DNA of 64,000 nucleotides from Canna indica (Eukaryota; Streptophyta; Magnoliopsida; Zingiberales; Cannaceae): contig CP136896.1 of NCBI GenBank assembly GCA_034359265.1, positions 67,467,501 to 67,531,500 of the forward strand, given 5' to 3'. Positions 1-12,062 of this stretch are shown here, one piece after another. The first letter of the stretch is position 1. Every line of letters begins with the position of its first letter. A program made the translations under genes and the position numbers. Under the pieces are notes generated by a model. That model saw only the letters and a list, made by a program, of their open reading frames with translations. It made no database searches and was not told where the DNA came from.

Positions 1-32
1 GCTACGTAGAGGAATGACATATTAGTATTAAC

Positions 33-3000
33 CTGTTAGAAGGTCTCCCGATACTTTGAATAGCATGTTGCAACAATTTAAAGTCAATGCTAACAATTTG
101 CCTGGCAAGCAAGTTTCTTCGATCCTTTTCTCCAATTCTCAATCCTTCTAGAATATGTGTCTGGCCCATCTCAGCTAGTTTCTTTTTAGCAGTACTAAGT
201 CGCAGTTGTAACTTCTTTCTTTCCTTCCATTCCTGTAATTTCAAGACAGCAATTTCTAAAAATTCTCAAAATATGATTAACCAACCACAAAAGCATGGTA
301 CTTCCATCTTCATACAAATTGTTCTGAAAATGTACAACTAAAATCTTAAACATAAGGACTGCATAGGCATAGCCCTGAACTAGTAAAGTACATATACACC
401 AACAAATAAAATATGAGAAAATAACACAAATCAAATTGATGGAGGAAACTAAAGGACAACTAACAAGTACTTTGATTATCTAGATTGTGCAGAAAACAAT
501 CAAGGAGAAATTGGCTCTAAGATAACAGAAATTGCAAGATGAAAATGGAGAAAATATCACATAAACCATATAACTGATTTGCAAAATCTAGTCAGCAACC
601 AATAACTGAGTTGCTTGCACCAAAGTGAAACATAGGTATAGGAAAGAACACAAACAACAAAATTCCGTTACACCTATTAATGGTTCTACACCACATAGTA
701 AACAAATCTAATGCAAGTGCTAACGGCATTACTTTACTGTTACCACTCACCAAGTTACCAGGTCTTGATTCATTAACTTAGTGAAGTGAGATATTCCAAG
801 CTAACAAATAAACAGGGAATTAGAGGTATCCTGTTTAGAGCATGGTTTAAAACATGGTTTAAAATCTCGGTACCGGTTTCGGTCACCGGCCGGTACCGGT
901 ATATACCGGTACCGTACCGTACCGACACACGGTACGGACCGGTATGAAAATGCATAACGGCCGGGTTTTATTTTATTTTTATTTTTTTCGTGACATACCA
1001 CCATATACCGCCCATACCGGCCCGGTATACACAATATACCCGGTTTTTTCAAATACCGGGTATATCGTATACCGGAATCCCCAAAAACCGGTATATACCG
1101 GCCGGTATATACCGTTTCGGGCGGTTTTTTAAACCTTAGTTTAAAACCCCCGTGGCCCCATCTGTTACAAAAAGAAATCCTGGCAAGCAAAACGAGGTTG
1201 TACTGAATAGATGGGGCCAGAACTGCCTATACAGGATGGTACATATCAATACGAAAATGTACTGGGAGCCATGGTTTAAAATACCGATACCGGTCATCAT
1301 CTCGGTGGATGACCGGTACCAGTACGTACCGACACACGGTACGATCCGGTACGAAAATTGCATACCGAGCCTTTTTTTTATTATTTTTCTGCTAAAAATA
1401 ACTCCAATAACCCATGATTGATCAAGAAATACTTAAATTTCATATTCAAATGTCAAATACATGAATACAATGTTTAAAATGCGGATGAATGACGTCCATC
1501 GTACTCGTACATATCTTGGGGACATACACGACTAAGGTCAACACCGTAAGTCTCCAATGCCCACATCTGAAAATGATCCCATGTCATCGTGTCTTGGTAT
1601 CCATTATACCACATACCCATCGGTGTTTCTTTGTTGACCGTCCAAGAACTAGTCCCTGTATCATCAGTTGAGTAGGTACTTGATACAGAGTAGGTTGATT
1701 CAGAAACTTCTTGCAAGCAACTCATCATATCGTGGTGGTAATCTTGCAAAGCTATCGGTCCACCTCCTCGACGCCGGCCTTTCTTCTCGTACACCCGAGT
1801 TGTTCGTCCGGTTCTAGCACCGTGATCGTGATCTTAAGTGGTGTGGTCAAAGTATTGCTCATTCGTCCACAGATCGGTAGGCGCCGGTGTTGATGGTACG
1901 ACGGCCTCTTCTCCCCCAGCTCCATCATCATCTCCTCCGTCTTCTGTGCTGCTACTGCTATGAACCGAGGGCTCGTCTTCTTCGTCCTTTTCCGCGTCTG
2001 CAATCACGTCCAAAGGATCAATTGGTCGTTTGCCTTTGCCTTTGTCTTTTGCCTTTGAAGGTGAAGGTGAAGGTGCCTTCTTCTTTCCCTTTAATTGTGA
2101 AGATGGAGAGTCGGACGTGGATCGTCGTCTTACTTGTCGAACTCGTTGAGAGTCCAATGGAGCAAAGATCATGTCCCTCTCAAGAGCTTGACTGTCTGTG
2201 TCTTCTGGTTGACTCTCGGACTCAATAGCATCAGATATAATTGGTGAAGGCCGAGGTGGTTCGCCTGGTTCATCAAGAAGAGGCGGGTCAGTCTCCATTG
2301 CACTCCACCAATCAATTATTGGGTCTGCATCGCCTTGGACGAACTCGACATCGAACGGATCTACATGTAGAATTTCTCTATCTTCGTTCTGTAACGCCCG
2401 CATTCGAAGTCGCATGTTATAATGAACATATACAAGCTTCTCTAATCAAGCGTACGATAAATACCGGGGATACCGGGCGGTATTTACCGAGATACCCGGT
2501 ATTTACCCATACCGGGTAATCTCGTATACCGATTTTTTCAAAAACCGGTAAATACCGGGCTTACCGCCCGGTACGGTACGAGATTTAAAACCATGCTGGG
2601 AGCATATATACTGCCCAATAAAGACCCAATAACTACTTTTGCAATTGCTGATACTTTGCACCATAGTTTTAAAAACCGTACCGTCGAGCCAAGTAGCATA
2701 TATACTGCCCAATATAAACCCAATAACTACTTTTGCTATTGTTGATACTTTACACCATAGTTTTAAAAACCGTACCATATGTCAATTTTTACCGGTGTTT
2801 GAAAAAAAAGCAAAAACTAGTACCGATACACAGCAGTATATAGAAAATGCCATATGTTTGATTGTACCACCCGGTACAAAGCTTGTAATCACCGTACCGG
2901 ATCGGTACCACCCAGAATAAAAAACTGGTTTTAGTATCCAGCCATTTTAATGGCAGTATTGAATTTCCATTCCAACTCGTATTAAATCCGATGGAATTTA

Positions 3001-5903
3001 ATATGTCAATGATACAACATGTATTTAATGTTGGTATCAAATGTCGGGATAGCCTGTATTATAGGTTTGACATGGAAATGCAAGTTGTATGGGCATTTAA
3101 TATAGCCTGTATTAATATCCATCGGATTCATTACCGGTATTAAATCTCAATGTACCATCATTTAATACAAACACCAGCATTCCAACATGGAAATTTCCGG
3201 CATTAAATGTTGATTTTTAATCCCAACATACCGGTACAGGCCAGTGCAATACACAGCTCGTACCATGTGTCACTATGGTAGGGCATTGATATAATCAGTA
3301 CCAGGTTACCAGAATTGATACCAATACAAGACTTTAAATCATGCTTTGAACATCTGGTATAAGTTACACAAGTCATCATAGCTCATTTCTGGCTTGAAGC
3401 ACTTGCATTTAATAACTATAATATTCCTTCTAGTTTGCAGCCACAATATGTCACTAAGGTAGACCATAATCTTCAAATGGAAGTAAAAAGGAGCAGACCT
3501 AACCAGCAGGCGTCTTTCTTTCTTAGATCTTGTATCAGAACGTAAATTTAGCTCCAAAAGACCTTTTGGAGGAGTTATCAATATTTCTCTCTTATCCATG
3601 TAAACTTCAGGAACTATTGCTTCAACAAATGGAACCCACACATGTTGACCAGCAAAGCAAGAATTTCGTTCTAAAAAACTTGGTTGATCTTGTCTATCAT
3701 CATTTGTAAGCGTCACTTGAAGAAGATCACTAGCGCCATAATTCACAACTTTAGTAACCATGCCCACATAAGTTCCTGATTCCTGAAAAAAAGATGATAA
3801 TCTCAACCAAATTTGTAGAACAAAATAAATAATGAAGTGTACAATATTTCAGGATCCATTAGAGAAAACATGTTTACAAGCTAAGTTATTATACAAAATG
3901 TATCCTTTAACAATGTAAGCTCATGGTGCATGCCAAATGACCAGTTTAATTAGATGATTAAAACAAGGCCTTCTAACCAATACTTGGAAATGTAATAGAA
4001 GATTAGAGCTGATATTTAAACAAACAGATCAGTGTTGATGAGAAATTAAAAAAACATAACCATGTGATGTAACATATGTATGCTAAATTTCATCCTCATG
4101 ACAATTAGATTGGAATTGTCTTTATAGAAGGATGACACTACTTCACAAGAGATATACCTTAAGAATAACTCGCATGCCAACAAGATCACGAGTGTAAAAC
4201 TCGCCTTCTTCCAGATCTGGTCTGTCAGCATCTCTTACAAGCAAAGTTGAACCAACAATTTGCTTAGCCTGAATAATATAATAAAAGGAGAATGTAACGT
4301 CCATAACAACTAATAGTAACAAGTCTAATGGTCATTCTCATAATTATGTACATATCACAGATAGTTCAAGTTTCAGGTTTGATTGATGTGAAGAGACTAC
4401 AGCTTTTTTTATATTTGCATAGTCAAGAATCAAAACATAAACATCAACAAAAATATGATCATATTCAGCAGAGAAGTATAAGTACATATCACAACTACAG
4501 ATAGAAGTACTCCTTCGAACTTTAAAGATTAAACTAACATATACATAATGACTGCTACAGGGAAATATTGAGCCATTAGGAGGCCAAGAATGTTCTTAGA
4601 TATGTTGTTCAATGAAACAGATCCAAACTACAAAGAAACATAAAATCTTCTTATTGAGTGAAGAATTAGAAAGCAAATTTGAAAAAGTTCATATAATAAA
4701 AATGCAGTATACCTTACAACATAACACTTTGTAACTGTGATCTAAACTCTATCTAAACTCATCCAAAAAAGAACTCACTTTTAATATTGAATTAATTGAT
4801 CATAGATGAATCCATATTGCATATATGGAAGCACTGCAAGATTTATTCAGATTTCATATCAAGGAATCTGTAATAGAGATCTTATAGAACAGAACTAGTG
4901 AAGTACAACAAGTCAAAAGTCAAAACCATTCATCTAATTATTGTATTCAAAATGCTTTAGATAATAATCTCTGGTTTTGATATATTGTACTATATTCTTG
5001 TTTGAAAACTTCAAATAATCCTATGCTCCCTTACACTAACGCCCTTAACTCTCCAGACTCATCAGTGTGTTTCTTTAGTTCCCACTGATTGGAAATTTAT
5101 ACATTCTGCAATACTATTCATATTTCAACATATAAAAAGCCTGCATCAAACACTAATACTTAGAGCATTATTGAAGAAATTCTTATGGTTCAACCTATTG
5201 ACCAAATTTGCTTTACAATAACTCTTCTGCCAAAGTACTTTAAGGAATACCCTTACCTTGTCAACAGTGTCAATCCCACTGAAACTAACAATCCAACACT
5301 TCTGCCCAGCGTGGGCTCTCCCACTGGTCAGCTGCACTTCTGATATCAATTCCTTCCCCGAGATACGGGTCCTCAGCCATCTAGTTCCTGCCTATAACAA
5401 CATTCGACGGTTATACTAAGATTCTCTCAAATCAAAACCCGATACACCACCAAAGTCCATGAATCTTCATTAAAGCTACAAACTTGTGTACCGTGCAGAA
5501 CCTAAGTTCAGGGAAATCCGTTGCTGGCGTCACTCGTAGCTCGCCTTTGATCCCGTGTGTGCTACTTATGTATCCAACCTCGACAAATTTGGCTTCTTGA
5601 GCGTCTTCTTCTCTTCCTTCTAAGCCAAGAACGCCTTCACTAGAGACAGCCGCGGCCCCTAGTAAAATACATTTAAAAGAAAATTTACAGAAGAACAGAC
5701 GACAATATAAGAACTCGGAAGGCAGGGAGGGACGTTCCCATACTCGAGCTGGAGAGTGGGATAGGACAAAAGCGCGGGCGAGGGTGGGCAGAGTTGAGGG
5801 AAGTAAAATACGTCCTGCGGATGATGGTTGCCCTCCGGAGAAAACTCCGACGGAGGGGGAAGGGAGGAGGACGGAGCGGGGAGAGGAGCGAGCAGCGTTG
5901 CAT
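33..5903 (-). CDS. RimM: RimM-type 16S rRNA processing / ribosome maturation factor, organellar, 3' part outside window
   Basis: RimM binds ribosomal protein S19 and helps 30S subunit maturation; plant versions are nuclear-encoded and probably organellar. Inferred minus-strand exons: 5744-5903, 5492-5658, 5257-5391, 4158-4268, 3504-3782 and 33-232. All junctions are GT/AG with consistent phase, giving about 350 residues before the window ends. Exon 1 (ATG at 5901-5903) encodes an Arg/Ser/Pro-rich, acid-poor transit-peptide-like leader. From about residue 77 comes the RimM N-terminal domain (KFVEVGYISSTHGIKGELRV, then TDFPELRF). Exon 5 gives the PRC-barrel (GMVTKVVNYGASDLLQV, VPFVEAIVPEV, PPKGLLEL). 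Exon 6 is a Lys/Glu/Leu-rich helical extension absent from bacterial RimM, as in longer plant RimM-family proteins. A frame from 5992 is open through exon 1 and intron 1, but its Met lies inside the upstream MULE, so I chose 5903. The domain call is firm; exon 1 is the least certain exon. Confidence 0.85.
853..1138. mobile_element. Non-autonomous hAT MITE, 286 bp
   Basis: The element is bounded by an exact 8-bp repeat GTTTAAAA at 845-852 and 1139-1146, the duplication length typical of hAT. Its left end reads CATGGTTTAAAATCTCGG and its right end, reverse complemented, TAAGGTTTAAAA. The interior is packed with ACCGGTATA and GGTACCGG words like the ends of the two larger relatives at 1270 and 19214. 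It has no coding capacity. It inserted inside a CATGGTTTAAAA sequence that itself looks like an hAT terminus (841-852). Confidence 0.75.
1270..2595 (-). mobile_element. Internally deleted hAT transposon, 1.3 kb
   Basis: Perfect 8-bp target duplication CTGGGAGC at 1262-1269 and 2596-2603. Termini are CATGGTTTAAAAT and ATTTAAAACCATG. The sequence matches the left part of the 4-kb element at 19214-23213, including the same acidic C-terminal coding tail, and then jumps directly to the right terminus. The BED finger, DUF659 and dimerisation regions are gone, so it is a deletion derivative that could move only in trans. Confidence 0.88.
1474..2415 (-). pseudogene. hAT transposase C-terminal tail remnant
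   Basis: The minus strand encodes MRLRMRALQNEDREILHVDP, then a Ser/Glu/Asp-rich, Lys-rich low-complexity tail and, in another frame, a Gly/Trp/Tyr-rich end (DTMTWDHFQMWALETYGVDL). The same order is seen at about 19440-20400 in the longer copy, where it directly follows the hATC dimerisation domain. Here the frame is broken near 1800-1850 and everything N-terminal is deleted. It is a transposon relic, not a host gene. Confidence 0.75.
2602..2776. repeat. Two-copy tandem duplication of about 93 bp
   Basis: Both copies begin AGCATATATACTGCCCAAT and end TTTTAAAAACCGTACC (2602-2685 and 2695-2776), with only a few differences. The duplicated block includes the start of an hAT-like terminus (CATAGTTTTAAAAACCG), so it probably arose by slippage or aberrant excision and repair at a transposon end. 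Confidence 0.8.
2662..3343. mobile_element. Degenerate hAT-like MITE
   Basis: The left end CATAGTTTTAAAAACCGTACC and the right end, reverse complemented, CATGATTTAAAG, resemble the other hAT termini in this intron. Flanks are CTTTGCAC (2654-2661) and CTTTGAAC (3344-3351), matching at seven of eight positions. The interior has scattered ACCGGTAC words and TTTAATAC-type repeats but no coding sequence. Older than its neighbours, judging by decay. Confidence 0.55.
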
Positions 5904-6589
5904 CGAAAAGGTAGAGGGAAGAGGGATAACGGGATAAGGGCAATTAGGGCGCGGTAATATATTGAACAATTACCCAAATTATCCAGATTCATAATTTCCG
6001 TGCTTTTTCCAAATTCATAATATAAATTTAAATTTTCTTAAATTGATCGCTAAATGATCAAAATTTCAAATTTATCGTTCAGAATATAATTTTTTTTTCT
6101 TGATTAAAGATTTTTTAAAAAATATTTGGGTCAGTTCATTTCGCAAATAGTTTAGTACAGAACAGACTAGTCAATACTGTATAAGATTATACATGACAGC
6201 ATAATAAATAATCTCATATTCGTTTCGCACGGTACTGGACATCAAGTTTAGTACTATCTTGCGTTCGTTTTGTATTATCACAACACCAGATAAGACAATT
6301 TGACAAAAATATCTTTTATATTATTTCTTTTTCATTTCATCCTATAAAACATACTAGACAATATTATATATTGTTATAATAAAATATTTATTTTAATTAA
6401 CATAACGATTATAAATCTAATTAATATACTAAGTATATCACAAGTAAATTAATTAACTAACATATTGCGACATGGAGGCCCCGGCGTCGTCGACGACGCA
6501 GCCACATCGTCTCCCATACTCAGTATACATGCTAATATAGTGAGTATACCTGACTGCAAAGAAAGTATACATGATAATAATATTTTATT

Positions 6590-6935
6590 TGACTAAAGAT
6601 CAATTTTCAATCCAAATATACTCTCGATAAATAGATATATATCTTTATTTGAATATATTATATTTTAATCTAAATATACTATTCCTAAATATAGATACAT
6701 ACTCAATTTCTATCAAAATATATTCTCTTTGAGTCTAAATATACTATTTTTTAATTCAAATATTTAATCTAAACATGGATATATATCCGATTTCTACCAA
6801 ATTATACTATATTTGAGTCCAAATTATACTATATTTGATTCCAAATATACTCTCTCTAAATATAGATATATACTCAATTTCTATCAAATATATTTTTTTG
6901 AATCTAAATATACTTTCTTTTTATTCAAATATACT

Positions 6936-6971
<36 letters not shown>

Positions 6972-7040
6972 TCATTTTTATTAAAATATACTTTCTTTTA
7001 ATCCAAATATATTATCTTTAAATATAAATATATTCATTTT
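6590..7040. repeat. Degenerate ~82-bp minisatellite with a (TA)n tract
   Basis: The phrase ACTCAATTTCTATCAAA recurs in variant forms near 6707, 6790, 6872 and 6973, separated by AAATATACTNTTT text, giving a unit near 82 bp. A TA dinucleotide run lies at about 6940-6970. Short ORFs here are translations of the repeat and are not genes. Confidence 0.65.
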
Positions 7041-7069
7041 TGAAAAATTAAACATTCTTGAAAAAAATT

Positions 7070-7265
7070 GAGCAAATACCCAAAACCATATTTTTCTCTC
7101 CTCCTTTTCCCAAATCCATAACTTTCAATTGGATATTCCCAAAACCATAACTTAAAGTTCATTTTTCCGGTTTTGCCCCTGGCGGTTGGTTTGGAAGTTG
7201 GCCGACTGGTTCAACAAAGTTTGAACCGGTTCAACAGGGTTTAAGGAAAAAAAATTGGTTCAACG
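7070..7265 (+). repeat. Left terminal inverted repeat of inner MULE
   Basis: Pairs with 17786-17980 on the opposite strand. Contains CCATAACTTTCAATTGGATA and the internal palindrome-like GGTTCAACAAAGTTTGAACC. MULE ends of this type bind transposase and often act as promoters for the internal genes. Confidence 0.85.
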
Positions 7266-8236
7266 GGGTTTTAAGTAATGGACGTGGAACTGGCAACACA
7301 TAACTTCTTCTTCACTTCTTCTCCGGTCGGCGTTAGAACTTCTGGAGACTCAAGGTTTTCTCCTTGGCGCCTTGCTTTGTTGATGTCGCATTTGCTCTTC
7401 CCCGTGCTCAGACGTGTCGTTTGCTCAACTTTCGCTCAATAGTTTGCTCTTCCTCGTGCTCTTCCCCATATTAGCTAGCTCGACCTTGTTGCTACTGGCG
7501 GCTTGCTTTGTTGACGCCGAGATTTTGTTTTCATTCCTCCACAACCTCGATTAATACATTGGTTGTTATATACTTTCGGCAAAGTCTGAAATTCGGCAAA
7601 GTCACAGGTTTGTATCTACTGTTTCACTTATTTTTTGATTTATTATGTAGAAACATTCCATATTAGTGAACAAATCTCTAATGATGTATTCTTTTTTGCT
7701 TGATTCAATACTTTTATGAAAGTATCTAATGCCCTAGTTTTTTAATACTTAGCGGCATTTCATACACATACAGTTTCATTAGTAAAGTTTCTTCATTATT
7801 AGCCACTTCTCAAACAAGAATGATTGTTACACTCTATTTAACAAGAACCCTAGTTGTAACTTGGGAGTTATTTCAAGACTTGCGCAAAAGTCTGTAAGTC
7901 AATCCGCCCAGGTTTGTATCATCAGTGTCCTTAGTTTTTTGTTTAATTTAGTAGAATCATTCTATATTAGTAATGATAAAAATAATGATATTATCTTTTT
8001 TGATCAATTCCATACTTTTGTGAAATTATGGAATTCTATATTCTATTCCATACTCATTCTGATTTAATTTGGTTATAAATGTATATGCGATGGCTAATGC
8101 ATATAATTTTATGGTGCAAGTTCTGATATTGATAATATTTTGTGAGTTATTGAATTATATGTCATTCATCTCACTTATTGTTAACTACGGATAAATAAAT
8201 AATTATCAACTTATATCATTGTAGGTCGCAACATCT

Positions 8237-10770
8237 TGACAATGATGATTTTATTACGCCTAATACATATGCCAATGTACAAACTTCTACACAATAAGCG
8301 TCAAATCAGGTTGGAACTATAACTGACACTGTCATTGTAGCTCAAGAGGCTCAAGAAAATACAAGTCAAACATTTTTAGATCTGAACTTCCTTTTGACAT
8401 TTGATGATGATGAGTATGACTACATTGAGGAAGAGCTTGCTGAGGAGAGGATAAGAGAAGAAGTGGAGGCAATTGAGAAATTCCCAAATTCAATTTTTTT
8501 ACTTATAGTGGTGTAATTGGAAGATATTTTTCATTGGATGAACATATGTACGAGAATAATGGAACATGTGAGGGTGTGGAGAATATCCACACAGACGATG
8601 AGGAGACTGAAACATATGTTAACAATGATGAAGATGTCATTCATTCTGAATCCTATGATGTTTCTGCTTCTGAAGATGCCAACTGCATTGATTTTGACTT
8701 CACTGACGGTCAGTATGACATATGGGATCATGATTTTCAAGTCGAAGAAGAAAAAGATGACACCCTGATAAACTCCATGAATGTTTATCCAATCGATGAT
8801 GATTCACAGACTTCGGGATTGTATCTACATCAAGTAATTCATTTGAAAATAATAAGGTGTCTTCCATACTTTTCTGAAAGTATTAAACTAGAGGAAATAG
8901 TAGTTTTGTTGTCTATAATGTATACTTGTATATGTTACCATCTGTAAAACTACAATAATTATACCAGTATAAGGCATTCCATACTTTCACCAAAGTATAA
9001 GACTTGAGAAAATATCATTCCAGGTATCATTTTTTTTAATACCAGTCTAATGGATACCATTTGTAATGATTATATTTGAATTTTGTATGAGTCCATATAA
9101 TAGTCGTATTCGTTGATAGACATTCTATACTTTTGTGAAAGTATGGAATTATATAAAATATCAGTCCAGTTATCATTTATTGGATATCAGTCTAATAAAT
9201 ACCAGTCTTGTATTAATTTTAGGTATTTTTTGATAGAGATAGCTTCAGGAGAGCTCTTACCACTTATTGCATCAAGCGAAATTTTGAATTGAGATGCATC
9301 CAAAGCAATAGTCACTATATCAAAGTCGGATGCAAAGAGCCCAATTATTGTTGGACGTTGTCAGCAACCGGTAGGGGTAAATTTCAAATAGTGACTTTTG
9401 TCAATGAGCACAATTGTACTATTACAAGGCTGAACTTGGACCATCGACAATGCACTGCCACTTTTGTTGTGAATCACATAAAAGAGCATCTTTTGGGCAA
9501 TAAGAAAATCAATAGTAGTTTCGTTATCTCTAAGATAAGAAATATATTTGGAGTGCATATATCTTATAAGAAAGCATACAATGCACTTCAAATTGCTCTC
9601 GTTTTTGTTCGTAGTGACTATGATCAATGCTACAAAGATTTGCCAGCATATCTTAGGGAATTAAGGATTCATGACTTTGAATCAAAAGTTAAATTGATGA
9701 GTTGTTCCTCGACCCACCGTTTCCGACGTGTGTTCTGGGCTTTCGGTGCAAGCTTGCGTGGATTTAGAGAATATATGTGTCCTATATTATGTATTGATGC
9801 AACACATCTGAGAGGTAATACCCAGATGTTCTTATGATTGCATCTTCTATTGATGCAGAAAATAGGCTTTTCCCGTGGCATTTGCTGTGACTAAAATTGA
9901 AAAAACAAAAACATGGGAGTGGTTTTTAGATGAACTTTTTAGATGTATCCCCGGTTATAGGGGATTAAGTATTATGAGTGATCGGAACCCATGGATTATA
10001 GATGTTGTGAGAAATGTCTTTCGGATGCTGCGCATGGATATTGTATGGTTCATCTTGCAAAAAAATTAGTACATGATGTTCGTTCAAAAGATGTTGTGCC
10101 CTTATTTTGGGCAGCTGCAAGATCAACCACGGAACATTCATTTAATGAATGTATGCAAAAGATATTGGCTATTCATGAGCAAAGTTGCCAATGGATATCT
10201 CAATTGGAGAAGAAGAAATGGGCTAATTTCTTTTTCCCCGGTATGAAGTATGATATCATATCAACTAATTCTGTGGAATGTTTGAATGCATTATTTAGAA
10301 AAGTTCGTGGGTTGTTAATCACAACATTGATTGAGATGACAAGACACAAGGTCTCAGAGTGGTTCTTCAAGAGACGTAAAGTTTCTCTTACATTGACCAC
10401 TACTTTGATTGAAAAAATAGAAATAATTTTAGCAGAGAATCGCCACAAATGTCGTTGGCATATTGTGCATCCACATTGGGACCATTGCTACCAGGTATAA
10501 ATATCATACCAAACAGTTATTGTTGATTTAGCTAATAGATCATGCTCCTGCAGGAAATTTCAACTTTATGATATTCTTTGTTCACATGTCATGGCTGCTA
10601 TCAATTATTGTAGTCTTGGCCCTTATGAGTATTGTGAGCATTATTTCACTGTTGAGACTTATAAAAAAATATATGAGGATAAAATTTATCCGACAAGAAG
10701 CAAACAATATTGGCATAGAGAACCTTATGATACCGAAGTGAAACCACCCTAATCTTTAGCACAATCTGGT
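8237..10770 (+). pseudogene. MuDR/MULE transposase, frameshifted
   Basis: Domains in order: an acidic N-terminal region (8237-8830) interrupted by stops; a MuDR-type DNA-binding region (FFDRDSFRRALTTYCIKRNF near 9225-9290, then CWTLSATGRGKFQIVTF and HNC); the MULE DDE domain with CIDATHLRG (about 9800), IMSDRNP (about 9975) and NSVECLNALFRKVRG (about 10270); and a SWIM zinc finger CSCRKFQLYDILCSHV (about 10540-10590). One-base losses near 9824, 9870 and 10017, plus a stop at 10498, split the frame, although the catalytic Asp, Asp and Glu positions are still visible. It cannot make an intact enzyme unless some breaks are introns. The 10498-10540 gap might be one. Confidence 0.82.
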
Positions 10771-10974
10771 AGAAAAAGAAAAAAAAGAAGAGAATTAAGA
10801 CATAGTGGCAGACTTCAGAGGAAGTGCTCAAGATGCAAGCAAATATGGCACAACAAACGTTCATGTAGAGCTCCCCCACCCAGCTGACAACACACTTCAT
10901 TTCTGATAATATTTGTGTTGGATAAATTTTTGAGGGTATATATCATATTTTGGATACCATTTGATGTATAGTCA

Positions 10975-11930
10975 TACTTCATTTTTGAATTCTGTATGAG
11001 TTAAGCACAGAAGAAGGCATTTCATACTTTCGTGAGCTTAAATCATACAGAATTCACTAGTGAAAGTACTAATTTTGGACTCTGTATCACAATTACTATC
11101 TGTTAATATATTATTGGATATCATTTCTAAAGTCTGTAAGTTAAATTTTGTATGAGTTAAACTCAGAAAAGAGCATTTCATACTTTCATGAAAGCATGAA
11201 ACTGGTGAAAATACTAGTTTTTGACTCTGTATCACAATTACTATCTGTTAATATATGATTGAATATTCTTTCTAAAGTCTGTAAGTTGAATTCTATATGA
11301 GTTGAACTCAGAAGAAGGCATTCCATACTTTCATGAAAGTATGGAACTGGTGAAAATAGTAGTTTTTTACTTTCAAAATGTCAATTAGCCATATTGGATA
11401 TTCTTTCTAAAGTTTTAAGTTAAATTTTGTATGAGATGAGCTCGGAAGAAGGCATTCCATACTTTCATGAAAGTATGGAACTGATAAAAATACTAGTTTT
11501 TTTACTCTGTATCACAATTACTATTTGTTAATATATGATTTGATATTCTTTCTAAAGTCTGTATATGAGTTGAGCTCATAAGAAGGTATTTCATACTTTC
11601 ATGAAAGTATGGAAAGTATGAAACTGGTAAAAATACTAGATTTTTTCTGTCAAAATGCCAATTAGCCATATTGGATATTCTTTCTAAAGTCTGTAAGTTG
11701 AATTCTGTATGAATTAAGCTCAGATGAAGGCATTCCACACTTTCATGAAAGTATGAAACTGGTAAAATACTAGTTTTTTTTTACCAAAATGTCAATTAGC
11801 CATATTGGATATTCTTTCTAAAGTCTGTAATTTGAATTCTGTATGAATTAAGCTCAGAAGAAGACATTCCCTACTTTCATGAAAATATAGAACTGGTGAA
11901 AATACTATTTTTTACTGTCAAAATGCGAAC
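10975..11930. repeat. Tandem array A, ~135-145-bp units centred on a CATACTTT palindrome
   Basis: About seven units, each with TTCCATACTTTCATGAAAGTATGGAA or a close variant near 11177, 11321, 11457, 11590, 11734 and 11868, plus GGATATTCTTTCTAAAGTCTGTAAGTT. The central word is a perfect inverted repeat in several copies. Small ORFs here (for example 11502-11738 minus) are repeat translations. Confidence 0.85.
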
Positions 11931-12062
11931 TAGCAAATTAAACAACTCAGAATTACAATTAGTCAACTAGTGTTTGTCATAGAACTCAAAAGAATTTTGG
12001 AGTACGATAAAATACAAATTAAACCCTGTACAATTATATTACACTGTGATAATCATCGTATG

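Larger units (their letters stand above)
233..3503 (-). other. RimM intron 5, a landing site for hAT-type elements
   Basis: This 3.3-kb intron separates the PRC-barrel exon from the helical extension exon; the other visible introns are 85 to about 990 bp. Bases 233-840 look like plain AT-rich intron. Bases 841-3343 are almost wholly made of elements sharing a CATGGTTTAAA-like terminus and GGTACC/ACCGGTATA subterminal repeats, listed separately. Confidence 0.75.

Noticed and set aside
5432..5992. RimM starting at Met 5992 without intron 1
   Set aside because: That Met is inside the MULE terminus. The spliced model from 5903 gives a transit-like leader and consistent phase, although the continuous open frame means retention cannot be excluded.
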